Source: Beroe forskalii (taxonomy: Eukaryota; Ctenophora; Nuda; Beroida; Beroidae). From it: 64,000 bases of DNA. The position numbers and the translations under genes were made by a program. The stretch lies in the NCBI GenBank assembly GCA_011033025.1, contig WFMF01000074.1, positions 372,001-436,000 of the forward strand, in the 5' to 3' direction. Of this stretch, positions 23,701 to 32,313 are shown one piece after another. Below the pieces are notes generated by a model, which did no database searches, was not told the origin of the DNA, and saw nothing but the letters and a program-made list of their open reading frames with translations. Position 1 is the stretch's first letter; each line of letters opens with the position of its first letter.

Positions 23701-26613
23701 TAGTTTGCTGTTCCCGACATGATAGATTATTGCTTTATTGGTAATAATGCTCTGGTGTCAGTGTGCGCTGCAACTGGTGTTTGAGTGTGGAAATGTCAGA
23801 GGGCTAAGTGCGCTGGTGTTGGAGTGAGGAGTGTACTGTTGTCAGAATTCACTCCTGCATCAGCACTGCTGTCAGAGTAAACTGGTGTCAAAGAGTCCGA
23901 GCGCACCGCTCTCAGGAGGCACAATAGTGTCAGAGTGAATTACAATGGTGCCACTGAACAAATATACTGTACTGGTGTCAGACTCAGAATGCACTGGTGT
24001 CAAAGTGTACTAGTGTCACAGTTAACTGTTGTCAAAGTTCGATGCTGTCAAGGCACACTCGTTTGACAAAGTGACGTGGTGCATAAGTGCGCTAGCGTCA
24101 GAGTGCACCAGTGTAAAAGTGTACTGGTTTCACAGTGAGCTGGTTAGATGCACAGTTAGTGTTAGAGTGTAAAAACACCAGTATGGAGGAATACCGACTC
24201 ACCCTTGGGCCTTGGTGGCCAAAAACGGACCTTATAAGGCGGTATTTAAGTGCTGGTCTCAGAGTCCACTTGTGTCAGCTTGTAATTATGTGATAGAGCC
24301 ATGTGGTTTCAAAGTGTGCCGGTGTCAAATAGAGCTCAAGTGTCAGAGTACGCTGGTGTCAGAGTGCTCATGCACCAGCTTCAGAGTTTGTTCATTGGTC
24401 ACCGAGTGATGTGCCTCAGAGAGGTAGGTAGGCAAAGTGCACATATTATGTTGGCCGTGGCGTCACGACTTATCTGTATAGTATTTGCAGATACTAGATG
24501 CTAATACCTCATTGGACTTATAAATCATCAGGACCTAAAGTTTTCACGGACATTAATTTTCACGATATAAGGTGCTCAGTGTGAATGTAATGTCCGTGAT
24601 TATTATGTCTGGTAGTAACAAACCATTTAAATTTTCATACCGAGATGATTTTGAATTGTTTGCAACTGAAACCGAACCGAATGAAAACCGGAATTTGAGC
24701 AAATCGCGGAAACTGCAACCGAGTTTGCGGTTTTTAACTGTCACAAACCGTAACCGAAACCGTGACGGAAGTAAATTAGTTTGTCAAACCATTACCGTAA
24801 CCATAACCGACGTTCAATAAGTCGTATAACCAGGAACGAAAACGGAATTTTCAAAAAATTGGAACCGGTCGATTCCTAGTTCTGATCAATATCCCCTGCA
24901 GGAAAGAAATGTTTTGGTCTTTGGAGCAGGACCGAGTTACCAGGTACACAATAGCTCTGACAGAATGATATTAATCTTACTTTACATATCGGAGTATGAA
25001 TTAGAAGTAAATATTCAATGTTTTTAAGTAATCGTGACGTACATTTAAGACTACAATATTAATGAGTTGCAACAGAAAAGAGCTGAAAGACAAATCCCTT
25101 CATATTTCAGGCCCAGACATCAAAAGACCCCACGACACCGGAACATCAAGTAAAAAAGGTATTTAGGTCATGAATTTTAGGATGGTAATAATTTGCAACA
25201 ATTGCCTTAGTTCAGTAACTGTCTAGGCTAGAAAATAGAGGTGTAGTGATGGAAATTGGAAAGTTTATTGCCATCATCTCTATAGACAAAATTATCCTCC
25301 TACTAGCTTACTACTCTTCAGTCTCAAATAGACCAGTGCAAGTTTTTCAAATATGTCGTAAAAAACTGCAATCGTCTCCCCCCCCGTCTATTTGAGACTG
25401 AAGAGTAGGTATGATTTGACTAACTATTGGCTATAGGCGTTTGGACTTGTGAGCGGTTAGAAGCGCTTGAGGCACTTCACGCAACCAATTAAGCCAATTT
25501 AACAATAAAATCTTCTTTTTTCAGTTGATGTATGCCTTAGATAAAGCAATTGCAGATACTTGATGCTTCCATCAATGCAATATACCAACTTGTTTTTTTT
25601 AGATTTTACAACTATGGAGCTACAAACTACATAGAATTGCTTCTCAAGCATGTTTTATTTGTAGTGGAATAGCCTGTACTGTACAGTCTGCAGGCCGCCT
25701 GCAGACTGTACATATTATAAAGCTCGGTATAACTGAAAATACTGGGAACAAGCAGGTTCAAGTCCCGCTCGCCGCTCACACCCAGTATCTTTAGTTATAC
25801 CGAGTGTATATCGTACAATAAACTAACTCATGGATCGTGTGTTATCGACAATTATACCAAACTCTGCTATCGCCTCGTATGATATTGATCATTGTTGATA
25901 ACACTCACCCGTTTTTTTAGTTTACTGGTAATCAAAAATTAAATGATGAACATAGTATCATTCATACACTCCCTTTTCGACCCAATGCAAATTGCACTCA
26001 TAAGTCCAAAAAGCTTAAATATGCCCATGTACTATAGTGAAGCGTTATCAATGAAAGACAGTAATTTTGTCAGATCGACGGTGTAGGGAGATCCAAATTG
26101 GGGAAGTTTATGCAAGAACTGAAGATCAAAAGTGAAAGAAGAAAAATCGCTGCAGAATCGCCAAAGAAGGTGACTCCATCCTTTACTAAGGAATGTTACT
26201 TTGCATTGAAGCGTGATATAAGTCGCATGATTAACGGAGCCTTAAAACGTTTCGATGTAACAAAGTAACATACGTCATCTTCAGTTCTGAAAATAAACTT
26301 TTTTCAAAAATTATATTTGATACGAACGAAAAATAAATTAATTGAAAAACAACAAATATTCAATCAAAATTTATTACTAAAACACACTAAATCTACTAAT
26401 CTGTTACTGAAACTAGTAACTAGTAATGAATTTTGGTTGAATATTTGTTGTTTTTCAATAAATTTATTTTTCGTTCGTATCAAATATAATTTTTGGATAA
26501 AGTTTATTATATACTCAATTAACCAATTACAATATTGCCACAGGTGCAGGACAGAGGAACTTCTACACTTGGATCATCAGAGAAGACAAATAAGAAAAGG
26601 GAGTCTAAAGAAA
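17708..26613 (+). CDS. N-terminal small exons 1-12 of the recombinase-domain gene
   Basis: Twelve short exons (42-180 nt) encode residues 1-334. Exon 1 begins at the ATG at 17708 (MEPNTHRAIRKG), six bases after a CAG acceptor, so a 5' UTR exon upstream is expected. Exon 2 is cysteine-containing (FKECFNTSVKGSICNRYDG). Exon 3 is Lys-rich. Exon 5 contains an imperfect repeat of the type EVEPETA/EVGPETA/EVEPGV/EVKPEA. Exons 6-12 are rich in Lys, Glu and Ser. Phases are 0 except the exon 6/7 junction and the exon 12/13 junction (phase 1), where the split codons close correctly. Short exons of this kind are easy to mis-call individually; the uninterrupted agreement of phase is the argument for them. 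Confidence 0.6.
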
Positions 26614-29600
26614 GTTAGTTTTTGAGAATAAACATAGAGATTTGACCAAATTTGACCAAAATTAGCCTCTATCAGCTTCATGGAGGCTGACCTCAAAAAT
26701 TAGCCTCCATGGAGGGCAATGGCTGCAATATAGGCCAATTTTTGAGAAATAGCCTCCACTGTGGAGACTAAATAGCCTCCATTAGCATAATCTTCCTCTA
26801 AGCCTCCACTTGGCTTTACTCAGTCTCCACTAGGCTCCACTCAGCCTCTACTAGGCTCCAATTAGCGTCCATTATGCTCCATTCAGCCACCAATAGGCAC
26901 CACTTAGCCTCCACTAGGCTCCACACAGCCTCCACTAGCCTCCACACTAGCCTTATAACCTTGAATGAATAAAATTTCCGGCAGAGCATCAAAATTAAAC
27001 CACTTCACCAACGTTTCCGTCGAGTTTCCGAATTTCATAAAGGAGCACTTTTTTGCGTGTGTAATAAGCGGTATCAAAACTTACATGGTCGAGCTCAGGA
27101 GACAGCCGAGACTGTCTAAGTTGGATAATGCACGAGGAAATAGCTGGGACCGACTATTTTCTGCCCAATCAACAGCATTTCTTACCACTCGGGTCAGACG
27201 ACCCTCGTCCCGATTCAACGCTTAAGTAGATTTTTGAGTGCTCCTTCATGAAATAAAATTTCATTTTTAGATTTTTTGCACTTTAATTCAGAGGCTACCG
27301 TATAACCTAACTTACACGGTCGCTACTCGAGTAATCAGACTGGGAAGGGTTATAATGACTCCCACTCTCATTTTCTGGTCAGTTTCAGAATAACTGTACC
27401 GGTAGAAGTCGCATACATATTAAACATAAATGATCAAAACCATGATCATTTCAAACTCTCCCTCAATGCCTTTTTTTTTCCAAAAAAGGCGGGTTCGGGG
27501 AAATTTATATCCAAATGAACATCAATCAACCAATGAAAATCTCAAATACCTTCCAGTTGAGTGCTATTGCGGAATGACATTCAAAAGAAGGTACGTCCAA
27601 GACCATGTGATTCGCTGCCCCTTTGTTAAGGACAAGTCATCCCCTGAGAGAAAGAAGTTCGGTAAAGAACTACTTCAAGGAACATCTGGAGAGGTTAAAA
27701 ACGTTTCCTGCTTCATCAAGGGATGCTCTTCGAAAGTGTCCTTAGCAAATTATGCAAAGCACTTCCGACCAAAGAATACGGCTGGTAAGACATCTCATCT
27801 TCTCGTTTTCTAAACACACCAAGGGTCATCTTAGTGCGCATTGTACAAAAGCAAATTGTATACCTTAGATAGATTGTGACCTCTCATGAAAAGGTGCTCA
27901 AATTATCAGAGTGCGTAGAAAATATTTCAATATACTAGAAGTTATTAAATGTCTCATGTCACTATCTCTGAATAATGATGATTATAGTCTCTGCGACAAA
28001 ATAATACATTAATCTGAATTAATAAACTGAAATCGGATCTATTTATCAATATCAGATTCTTTTGTTTTGTCGCAGAGGCTATATCATCATTTTAACCAGT
28101 ATCAATATGTGACTTATAGACAGTGATCTGATCATTCAGTTAAGAAACACCCATTGTTTCTCATTGTAATAATAATATAATCGTTTACAGATGAACACTA
28201 TAAAGTGTGGGAAGCATCAGTTAGGTACCGGGTACCTCTGAAGAAGATAGTTCCCCTTGCACCACTCTCAGCGGATGAAGCTGTTGAAGCCTTAAAAGTG
28301 AGATCTACGGTGCTGTTGAATACAGAGGATGACGACGGCCGAGAACCAGTACCAGTGCGAGATGACACTTCACTGTCAACTAGAACTGCAACAGAGATTG
28401 ATCAGTTTTGTCGTCCTCATGTTACATCGGAGAAACTCCCAACATCTCTTCAATCAGTACCAGAAATGTCTGTTTCAACAATGACTGCTCCTGAAGTTCA
28501 GGACCACTTGAGCTCTTCCAAGCCATCGTGTTCGGGTGTTTCTCATTCAGATAGTCCAGCAGCTGATGCTGTACCCTACATCCCACTTCCAGCCGGGTAT
28601 GATGACATGGAAATTCCTTGCAGTTCTACTAAAAGGGGGGTGGATCCGCGAGAGATTCTGCCAGCCCCCAAAAGGCTGAAATCAGAACCACCTAACCAAT
28701 TGAACATTCAAGAGTGGAAAACTACCAAGCAAGGATCCATGAATCATGATAAATCTCTTCGCGTGATGTGCGAAGAGATGAACTGGGACGAAAAAGCAAT
28801 CCTATCTAACATAATTTCTAAGTTCAAATCATACCTTGAAATGATGAATCGTGAGGATAAAACTGTTTCTGGATATACGGGCAAAATTCGCAGCTTGATG
28901 AGCTCTTACATGAACCAGACTGGTAGCAAAATGTGGGAGGCAGTAACAGAAGCAGGGCTTCTAGCTTTGGTGGAGCACACCAACACTATTCACGCAGATA
29001 AGATGCCTAAAACGAAACAAACCTACTTTTCTGCAATAAAATGTTTCACCTTTTTCTTGGAAAAAGAAAAGTATCTTGCAGAACCTGAACTGAAATCAGT
29101 TCGTAGTGATCTTGACATTTGTATAAAGTCCAAAGCTAAGTAAGTATTTTTTTAATGATTCTTGAATTAATCATTCTTTATTCTCGCGTTCTCCTTCTAC
29201 GCGTTTAGACAAAAATACGTAGAAGATAGCAAGTTATAGTAGCATGGGCGAGGGTTGAATAATTGGAGATGCCCATAAGCCCATTGCGACTTAAACAATT
29301 GTCATAAAATTGTGGTTTAATTTTCCTTTAAAAATTTTCCGACTTTTTCATGATTTCAGGTTTGCTTTTAAACTTTATCTCACAGGGCTGTTCAAAAGGC
29401 AAACATAGATAGGAGAGAAGATAAGGAGGAGGAGTGTTTGACGAAGAATGAGCTGGCGAAGATATGTCTTTCAGACAGGTGGCCAGACATTATCGATCTT
29501 CTAAGAGAAGACAGCAGAAGTGGGACATTGAGGAATTTCGCGGCTTGCCGTGGAAGTTCCTTCCTTGGAACACTTCTGCTGAAGAGTGGCCGCTGTGGGG

Positions 29601-32313
29601 AATCTTTGCTCCTCACGGTTGAAGACGTGGAAACAGCCACACCTATCCACTGTCAAGACACGAAAAGAGTGTACATGTATCGTTATAAGTATGTATAACA
29701 AATTAATAAACCATGAATAGATTAATATCAATATAAACATATTGTGATAATTGAGCTACCTAGCTGTGTTGACTGTCACATGTCTTGCTGTACTACATAG
29801 ATGTAGTGACAAGCGAGAAGACTTTTTCGTCTCCCAGAGAGAAAATTTTCTTTGGGGTTTGTGTGTTAACAATTACTGTTTACCATCCTTGTCCCCTATT
29901 CATACGTGACCAAATTTGGCAGTATGCATGCATATTGCATGCCATGGTCATAGTAATGACCTGATGACGCATTTCTCCAATAAAAATTTGTCAAATTGTT
30001 CCACGTCTTACTCATCTGATGTATATAATGCATTTGCATTAACATATTATGTGCCTCATTCCTCAGGACGAGAGGTAACCGTGCCCATGGGGTTGCGAAA
30101 ACTTACGTTACCCATAGTGGCTCACCATGCCTTTACGTAACACCAACGATCCATGAAGTTATCTGTGAATTCGGCCGAATGTACAAAACATTCAGGGATG
30201 AAGGAAACCGTCAGCTATTCTTCTCGGCAAAGACGGGAGGATTCACTCAATCGAACCAGGGTTCAAATATGGTATGTTGAAATATAATATTTGAGATAAT
30301 GATAAGGAAACGACCGGTTCCAATTTTTTGAAAATTCCGTTTTCGATCCCGGTTACTTGACTTATTGAACGTCGGTTATGGTTGTAACGCTAAGGGTTTG
30401 ACAAACTAATTTAATTCCGTTATGGTTTCGGTATTTAACAGCTGAAAACCGCGATTTTGGTTGCAGTTTCCGCGATTTGCTCAAATTCCGGTCTTCATTC
30501 GGTTCGGTATCGGTTGCAAACAATTCAAAATCATCTCGGTATGAAAATTTAAATGGTTTGTTACTACCGGACATAATAATCACGGACATTACATCACACT
30601 GAGCACCTTATCGTGAAAATTAATGTCCGTGAAAACTTTAGGTCCTGAAACTTAAGTCCGTGATGATTTATAAGTCCAATGAGGTATCAGCATCTAGTAT
30701 CTGCCAATACTATACAGATAAGTCGTGACGCCACGGCCAACATATGTCATCCGAACCGCGACCGTTGCTCCTCAGACGTCTTTTAAGGGGCCTTGTCGTA
30801 TAGCATAGCGCATTTTAGGAAAGTAGGAAGTGCACTTTGCCTACCTACCTCTCTGAGGCACATCACTCGGTGACCAATGAACAAACTCTGAAGCTGGTGC
30901 ATGAGCACTCTGACACCAGCGTACTCTGACACTTGAGCTCTATTTGACACCGGCACACTTTGAAACCACATGGCTCTATCACATAATTACAAGCTGACAC
31001 AAGTGGACTCTGAGACCAGCACTTAAATACCGCCTTATAAGGTCCGTTTTTGGCCACCAAGGCCCAAGGGTGAGTCGGTATTCCTCCATACTGGTGTTTT
31101 TTACACTCTAACACTAACTGTGCATCTAACCAGCTCACTGTGAAACCAGTACACTTTTACACTGGTGCACTCTGACGCTAGCGCACTTATGCACCACGTC
31201 ACTTTGTCAAACGAGTGTGCCTTGACAGCATCGAACTTTGACAACAGTTAACTGTGACACTAGTACACTTTGACACCAGTGCATTCTGAGTCTGACACCA
31301 GTACAGTATATTTGTTCAGTGGCACCATTGTAATTCACTCTGACACTATTGTGCCTCCTGAGAGCGGTGCGCTCGGACTCTTTGACACCAGTTTACTCTG
31401 ACAGCAGTGCTGATGCAGGAGTGAATTCTGACAACAGTACACTCCTCACTCCAACACCAGCGCACTTAGCCCTCTGACATTTCCACACTCAAACACCAGT
31501 TGCAGCGCTCACTGACATTTAAACTGAAATCGATATTCCCATCATCAATCATTTAGATATAGATATAAATGCATATTATGCATATTTTTACAGATTGCAG
31601 CAGGACTAGCGGCGTTGGGGCTCGAAGAAATATCGTCAAAGAGGGAGAGATCCGTGACGACAAACCTTATAAGACATTCTACAATAACCCTGACAAATGA
31701 TGTAGCTGAAACAGACAGGGGGATTAGGAAGCTGGTGGCGGGCAGTGCTCAGCACTCAGAAGCAACGTCAAGCACCTATTACAATTTCTCTAAAAAACAA
31801 GGAGTGAGTAGATTGCTGAATATTCAAAAGGAGTTACACATCGGTCAGGCATGATTCTGGAAATTAACAAGAATGCCTGACCGATGAGAGGGAAGATTAT
31901 GTTCCCCAAAATTGGACACCCACAAACGAGGAACACACATGAAAATTTCAAGTGTGTTCCTCGTTTGTCGGCTCCAACTACTGTGGGTTCATAATCTTCC
32001 CTTTTCTGGGGCTTAAACTCAATCAACCATTGTTGTTACAATTCGCGCAGTGGCGAATGGATTCTGACGACCGGTTATATACCCGGAGGACTCCCGGAGA
32101 ACTCCTGCGAGTCTCCCGCAGTAGTTCGCTCATATGACCCTTTACAATGCTTTTCAATAAGTATGCCTTTTTCAGTCAGCTCAGGCAACCGCTGCACTTG
32201 ACATCTACGAAAAATGCCGCAAGAACGGCTTTAAAGAAGATGACAGGGAGTATCATCCTAGGAGTTTAGAGGCACACATGTCTGACTCTGAGTCCGAAAG
32301 TGGTCAAGACTAA
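17708..32313 (+). CDS. multi-exon gene with zinc-knuckle motifs and tyrosine-recombinase domain
   Basis: Eighteen coding exons: 17708-17758, 18183-18314, 19290-19400, 19576-19662, 20946-21125, 22643-22688, 22812-22882, 23057-23125, 24902-24943, 25111-25158, 26074-26169, 26544-26613, 27557-27784, 28191-29139, 29386-29688, 30067-30271, 31594-31803, 32176-32313. Every junction has AG/GT ends and matching phase (including phase 1 and 2 junctions), and the sum is 3036 nt, 1011 codons plus stop. The product has a charged low-complexity N-terminus (1-334), two Cys/His motifs (about 335-405), a linker with short acidic and Ser/Pro stretches, a helical core-binding-like region (about 635-725) and a tyrosine-recombinase catalytic region (727-966). 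Catalytic candidates are Arg797, Lys839, Arg923, His950 and Tyr959. Tyrosine recombinases cut and rejoin DNA; Crypton-derived host genes such as KCTD1, ZMYM and QRICH1 relatives have kept the fold, generally not the active site. Function here is unknown; nuclear DNA binding is likely. The C-terminal half is much firmer than the small upstream exons, and the 5' end is uncertain. Confidence 0.75.
18538..19170. repeat. three diverged copies of a GC-motif-rich segment in intron 2
   Basis: Units at about 18530-18765, 18770-19040 and 19045-19170 share blocks: ACCGCATCAAAAAA, the E-box palindrome TTGCACGTGCAA (three times within 18553-18602), GCGTTGCCATGGGG followed by TGACGTAC, and the palindrome GCAGGCCCGTTGGGCCTGC with a CTCACTCGGCGCTGCTACGC tail (18687 and 18958). 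Likely MITE copies; the motifs resemble bHLH, RFX and CRE sites, but no regulatory role is shown. Confidence 0.7.
20668..20713. repeat. perfect-stem hairpin in intron 4
   Basis: CCCTCCTCATTG.CCTTTTTGT and its reverse complement ACAAAAAGGCCAATGAGG(AGGG) face each other across a 4-nt loop, a stem of about 20 bp with one bulge. Confidence 0.8.
21702..22030. mobile_element. fold-back element, copy 2 (intron 5)
   Basis: Direct copy of 5411-5735 at high identity, with the same internal hairpin and the CGAGGGTCGTCAGACCCGAG palindrome. It lies in the intron between coding exons 5 and 6 of the recombinase-domain gene. Confidence 0.75.
22110..22506. mobile_element. MITE with perfect CTTCAGTCTC... terminal inverted repeats
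   Basis: 397 bp bounded by CTTCAGTCTCAAATAGACGG and its exact reverse complement ending at 22506. The motif GGGGGACAGTTATT recurs near both ends (22165, 22465). No ORF. A much shorter relative is at 25316-25403. Intron 5. Confidence 0.85.
23756..24871 (+). mobile_element. 1.1-kb repeat, forward arm of an inverted pair (intron 8)
   Basis: Matches 30311-31517 in the opposite orientation at high identity. The left half is a loose tandem of GTGTCAGAGTGCACTGGTG-type words; the right half contains CACGGACATTAATTTTCACG and a run of CCGAAACCG words, ending GGAACCGGTCG. It ends 30 bp before coding exon 9. The reverse arm has about 90 bp extra near 30743-30830. No convincing ORF; non-autonomous element of unknown class. 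Confidence 0.85.
25316..25403. mobile_element. 88-bp MITE, short relative of 22110-22506
   Basis: Same CTTCAGTCTCAAATAGAC terminal inverted repeat at both ends, with a deleted interior. Sits in the intron after coding exon 10. Confidence 0.85.
25680..25712. repeat. 33-nt palindrome
   Basis: TGTACAGTCTGCAGGC, a single central C, then the exact reverse complement. Immediately followed by the hairpin element at 25723-25804. Confidence 0.9.
25723..25804. mobile_element. 82-bp hairpin with a tRNA-like B-box
   Basis: Ends are 24-bp inverted repeats (CTCGGTATAACTGAAAATAC and, at the right, GTATCTTTAGTTATACCGAG). The loop contains GGTTCAAGTCCCGC (from 25755), a match to the tRNA T-arm/B-box, but no A-box or cloverleaf is present, so this is not a tRNA gene. 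Probably a small element with a tRNA-derived piece. Confidence 0.6.
25808..25925. mobile_element. inner hairpin of the 5411 family, diverged copy
   Basis: Shares AACTCATGGATCGTGTG and the mirrored ATCG..ATAACACTC half with 5619-5735. Intron after coding exon 10. Confidence 0.65.
26292..26508. mobile_element. fold-back element with about 86-bp near-perfect arms
   Basis: Arms 26292-26377 and 26423-26508 are near-perfect reverse complements (left contains GATACGAACGAAAAATAAAT, right ATTTATTTTTCGTTCGTATC) around a 45-nt loop. It fills most of the intron between coding exons 11 and 12. The ORF through it is a shadow. Confidence 0.9.
26655..26955. repeat. degenerate minisatellite of GCCTCCACTAG type
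   Basis: Tandem words such as GCCTCCACTAGGCTCCACTC repeat with about 10-11 bp sub-period through the intron between coding exons 12 and 13. Confidence 0.8.
27033..27255. mobile_element. MITE related to the 5411 family
   Basis: Begins ATTTCATAAAGGAGCAC and ends GTGCTCCTTCATGAAAT, an inverted terminal repeat of about 17 bp with one mismatch. The right part carries GGGTCAGACGACCCTCG, the reverse complement of the palindrome in 5411-5735. Confidence 0.7.
27557..27784 (+). CDS. exon 13: zinc-binding motif exon of the recombinase-domain gene
   Basis: Encodes residues about 335-410. Two Cys/His clusters are visible: CYCGMTF followed by YVQDHVIRC, and CFIKGCSSKVSL followed by YAKHF, both compatible with C2HC/C2H2-like zinc knuckles. 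The acceptor is CCTTCCAG at 27549-27556 and the donor GTAAGA at 27785; the last base G joins AT of exon 14 to make Asp. The frame is also open upstream of the acceptor (to 27430), so a longer alternative first exon cannot be excluded. Confidence 0.7.
27974..28091. mobile_element. 118-bp MITE with TIRs (intron 13)
   Basis: AATGATGATTATAGTCTCTG followed by CGACAAAA at the left is mirrored by TTTTGTCGCAGAGGCTATAT and CATCATT at the right. Lies between coding exons 13 and 14. Confidence 0.75.
28191..29139 (+). CDS. exon 14: linker and core-binding-like region
   Basis: The largest exon (949 nt, residues 411-726). It starts after TTTACAG, and (G)AT completes an Asp codon. A Ser/Thr/Pro- and Glu-rich linker (SSSKPSCSGVSHSDSPAAD) is followed by a basic patch (PAPKRLKSE) and, near the end, a helical stretch with MNREDKTVSGYTGKIRSLM and KTKQTYFSAIKCFTFFLEKE. 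The latter resembles the N-terminal core-binding (SAM-like) domain that precedes the catalytic domain in tyrosine recombinases. The donor is GTAAGT at 29140, phase 2. Confidence 0.8.
29386..29688 (+). CDS. exon 15: recombinase motif I
   Basis: Residues 727-827. Contains LLLKSGRCGESLLLTVEDV, which aligns with the first arginine motif of tyrosine recombinases (the TGLRVSEL-type strand-turn-helix in XerD); Arg797 and Glu800 are the conserved positions. Acceptor CACAG at 29381-29385, donor GTATGT at 29689, phase 2 at both ends. The intron that follows (29689-30066) has no noticeable insert. Confidence 0.8.
30067..30271 (+). CDS. exon 16: recombinase central part with candidate catalytic lysine
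   Basis: Residues 828-896. HGVAKTYVTHSGSPCLYVT matches the beta-hairpin region where tyrosine recombinases carry the catalytic Lys (here Lys839), followed by an amphipathic helix (EVICEFGRMYKTFR). The His-x(3)-Lys-Thr pattern resembles the HKT motif I associate with Crypton-like animal recombinase genes; that recollection is unverified. Acceptor CCTCAG, donor GTATGT, ending in phase 0. The following intron contains the inverted repeat arm 30311-31517. Confidence 0.8.
30311..31517 (-). mobile_element. 1.2-kb repeat, reverse arm of the inverted pair (intron 16)
   Basis: Reverse-orientation copy of 23756-24871. Fully contained in the intron between coding exons 16 and 17, so it does not disrupt the reading frame of the recombinase-domain gene. 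The two arms enclose exons 9 to 16. Confidence 0.85.
31594..31803 (+). CDS. exon 17: recombinase motif II and catalytic tyrosine
   Basis: Residues 897-966. NLIRHSTITL aligns with the HxxRH motif (Arg923 kept, the first His replaced by Asn920), and GSAQHSEATSSTYYNFSKK aligns with the GHS..TT..Y motif: His950 and, nine residues later, Tyr959, the spacing seen in XerD. Acceptor TTTACAG, donor GTGAGT at 31804. This exon makes the family call; chance occurrence of both motifs at correct spacing in a spliced frame is unlikely. Confidence 0.85.
31839..32001. mobile_element. two adjacent hairpins in intron 17
   Basis: Hairpin 1: CATCGGTCAGGCAT (31839-31852) with its exact complement at 31873-31886. 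Hairpin 2: outer stem GGGAAGATTATG (31890-31901) with CATAATCTTCCC (31990-32001), inner stem ACAAACGAGGAACACAC with GTGTGTTCCTCGTTTGT (31952-31968). Together they lie in the last intron of the recombinase-domain gene. Confidence 0.8.
32176..32313 (+). CDS. exon 18: C-terminal exon with stop
   Basis: 45 codons and TAA at 32311-32313. Encodes a helix (AQATAALDIYEKCRKN) and an acidic end (SDSESESGQD). The acceptor is TTTTTCAG. The first AATAAA downstream is at 32718-32723, a plausible poly(A) signal. Confidence 0.75.
   Translation, partial: SAQATAALDIYEKCRKNGFKEDDREYHPRSLEAHMSDSESESGQD

Noticed and set aside
24572-24820. ORF with FSYRDDFELFATETE (also in reverse at 30362-30589)
   Set aside because: Present in both copies of the inverted repeat but broken differently in each; part of a non-autonomous element, no product recognised.
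25723-25804. tRNA gene
   Set aside because: Only the T-arm/B-box is present; no A-box, anticodon arm or acceptor pairing of tRNA type.
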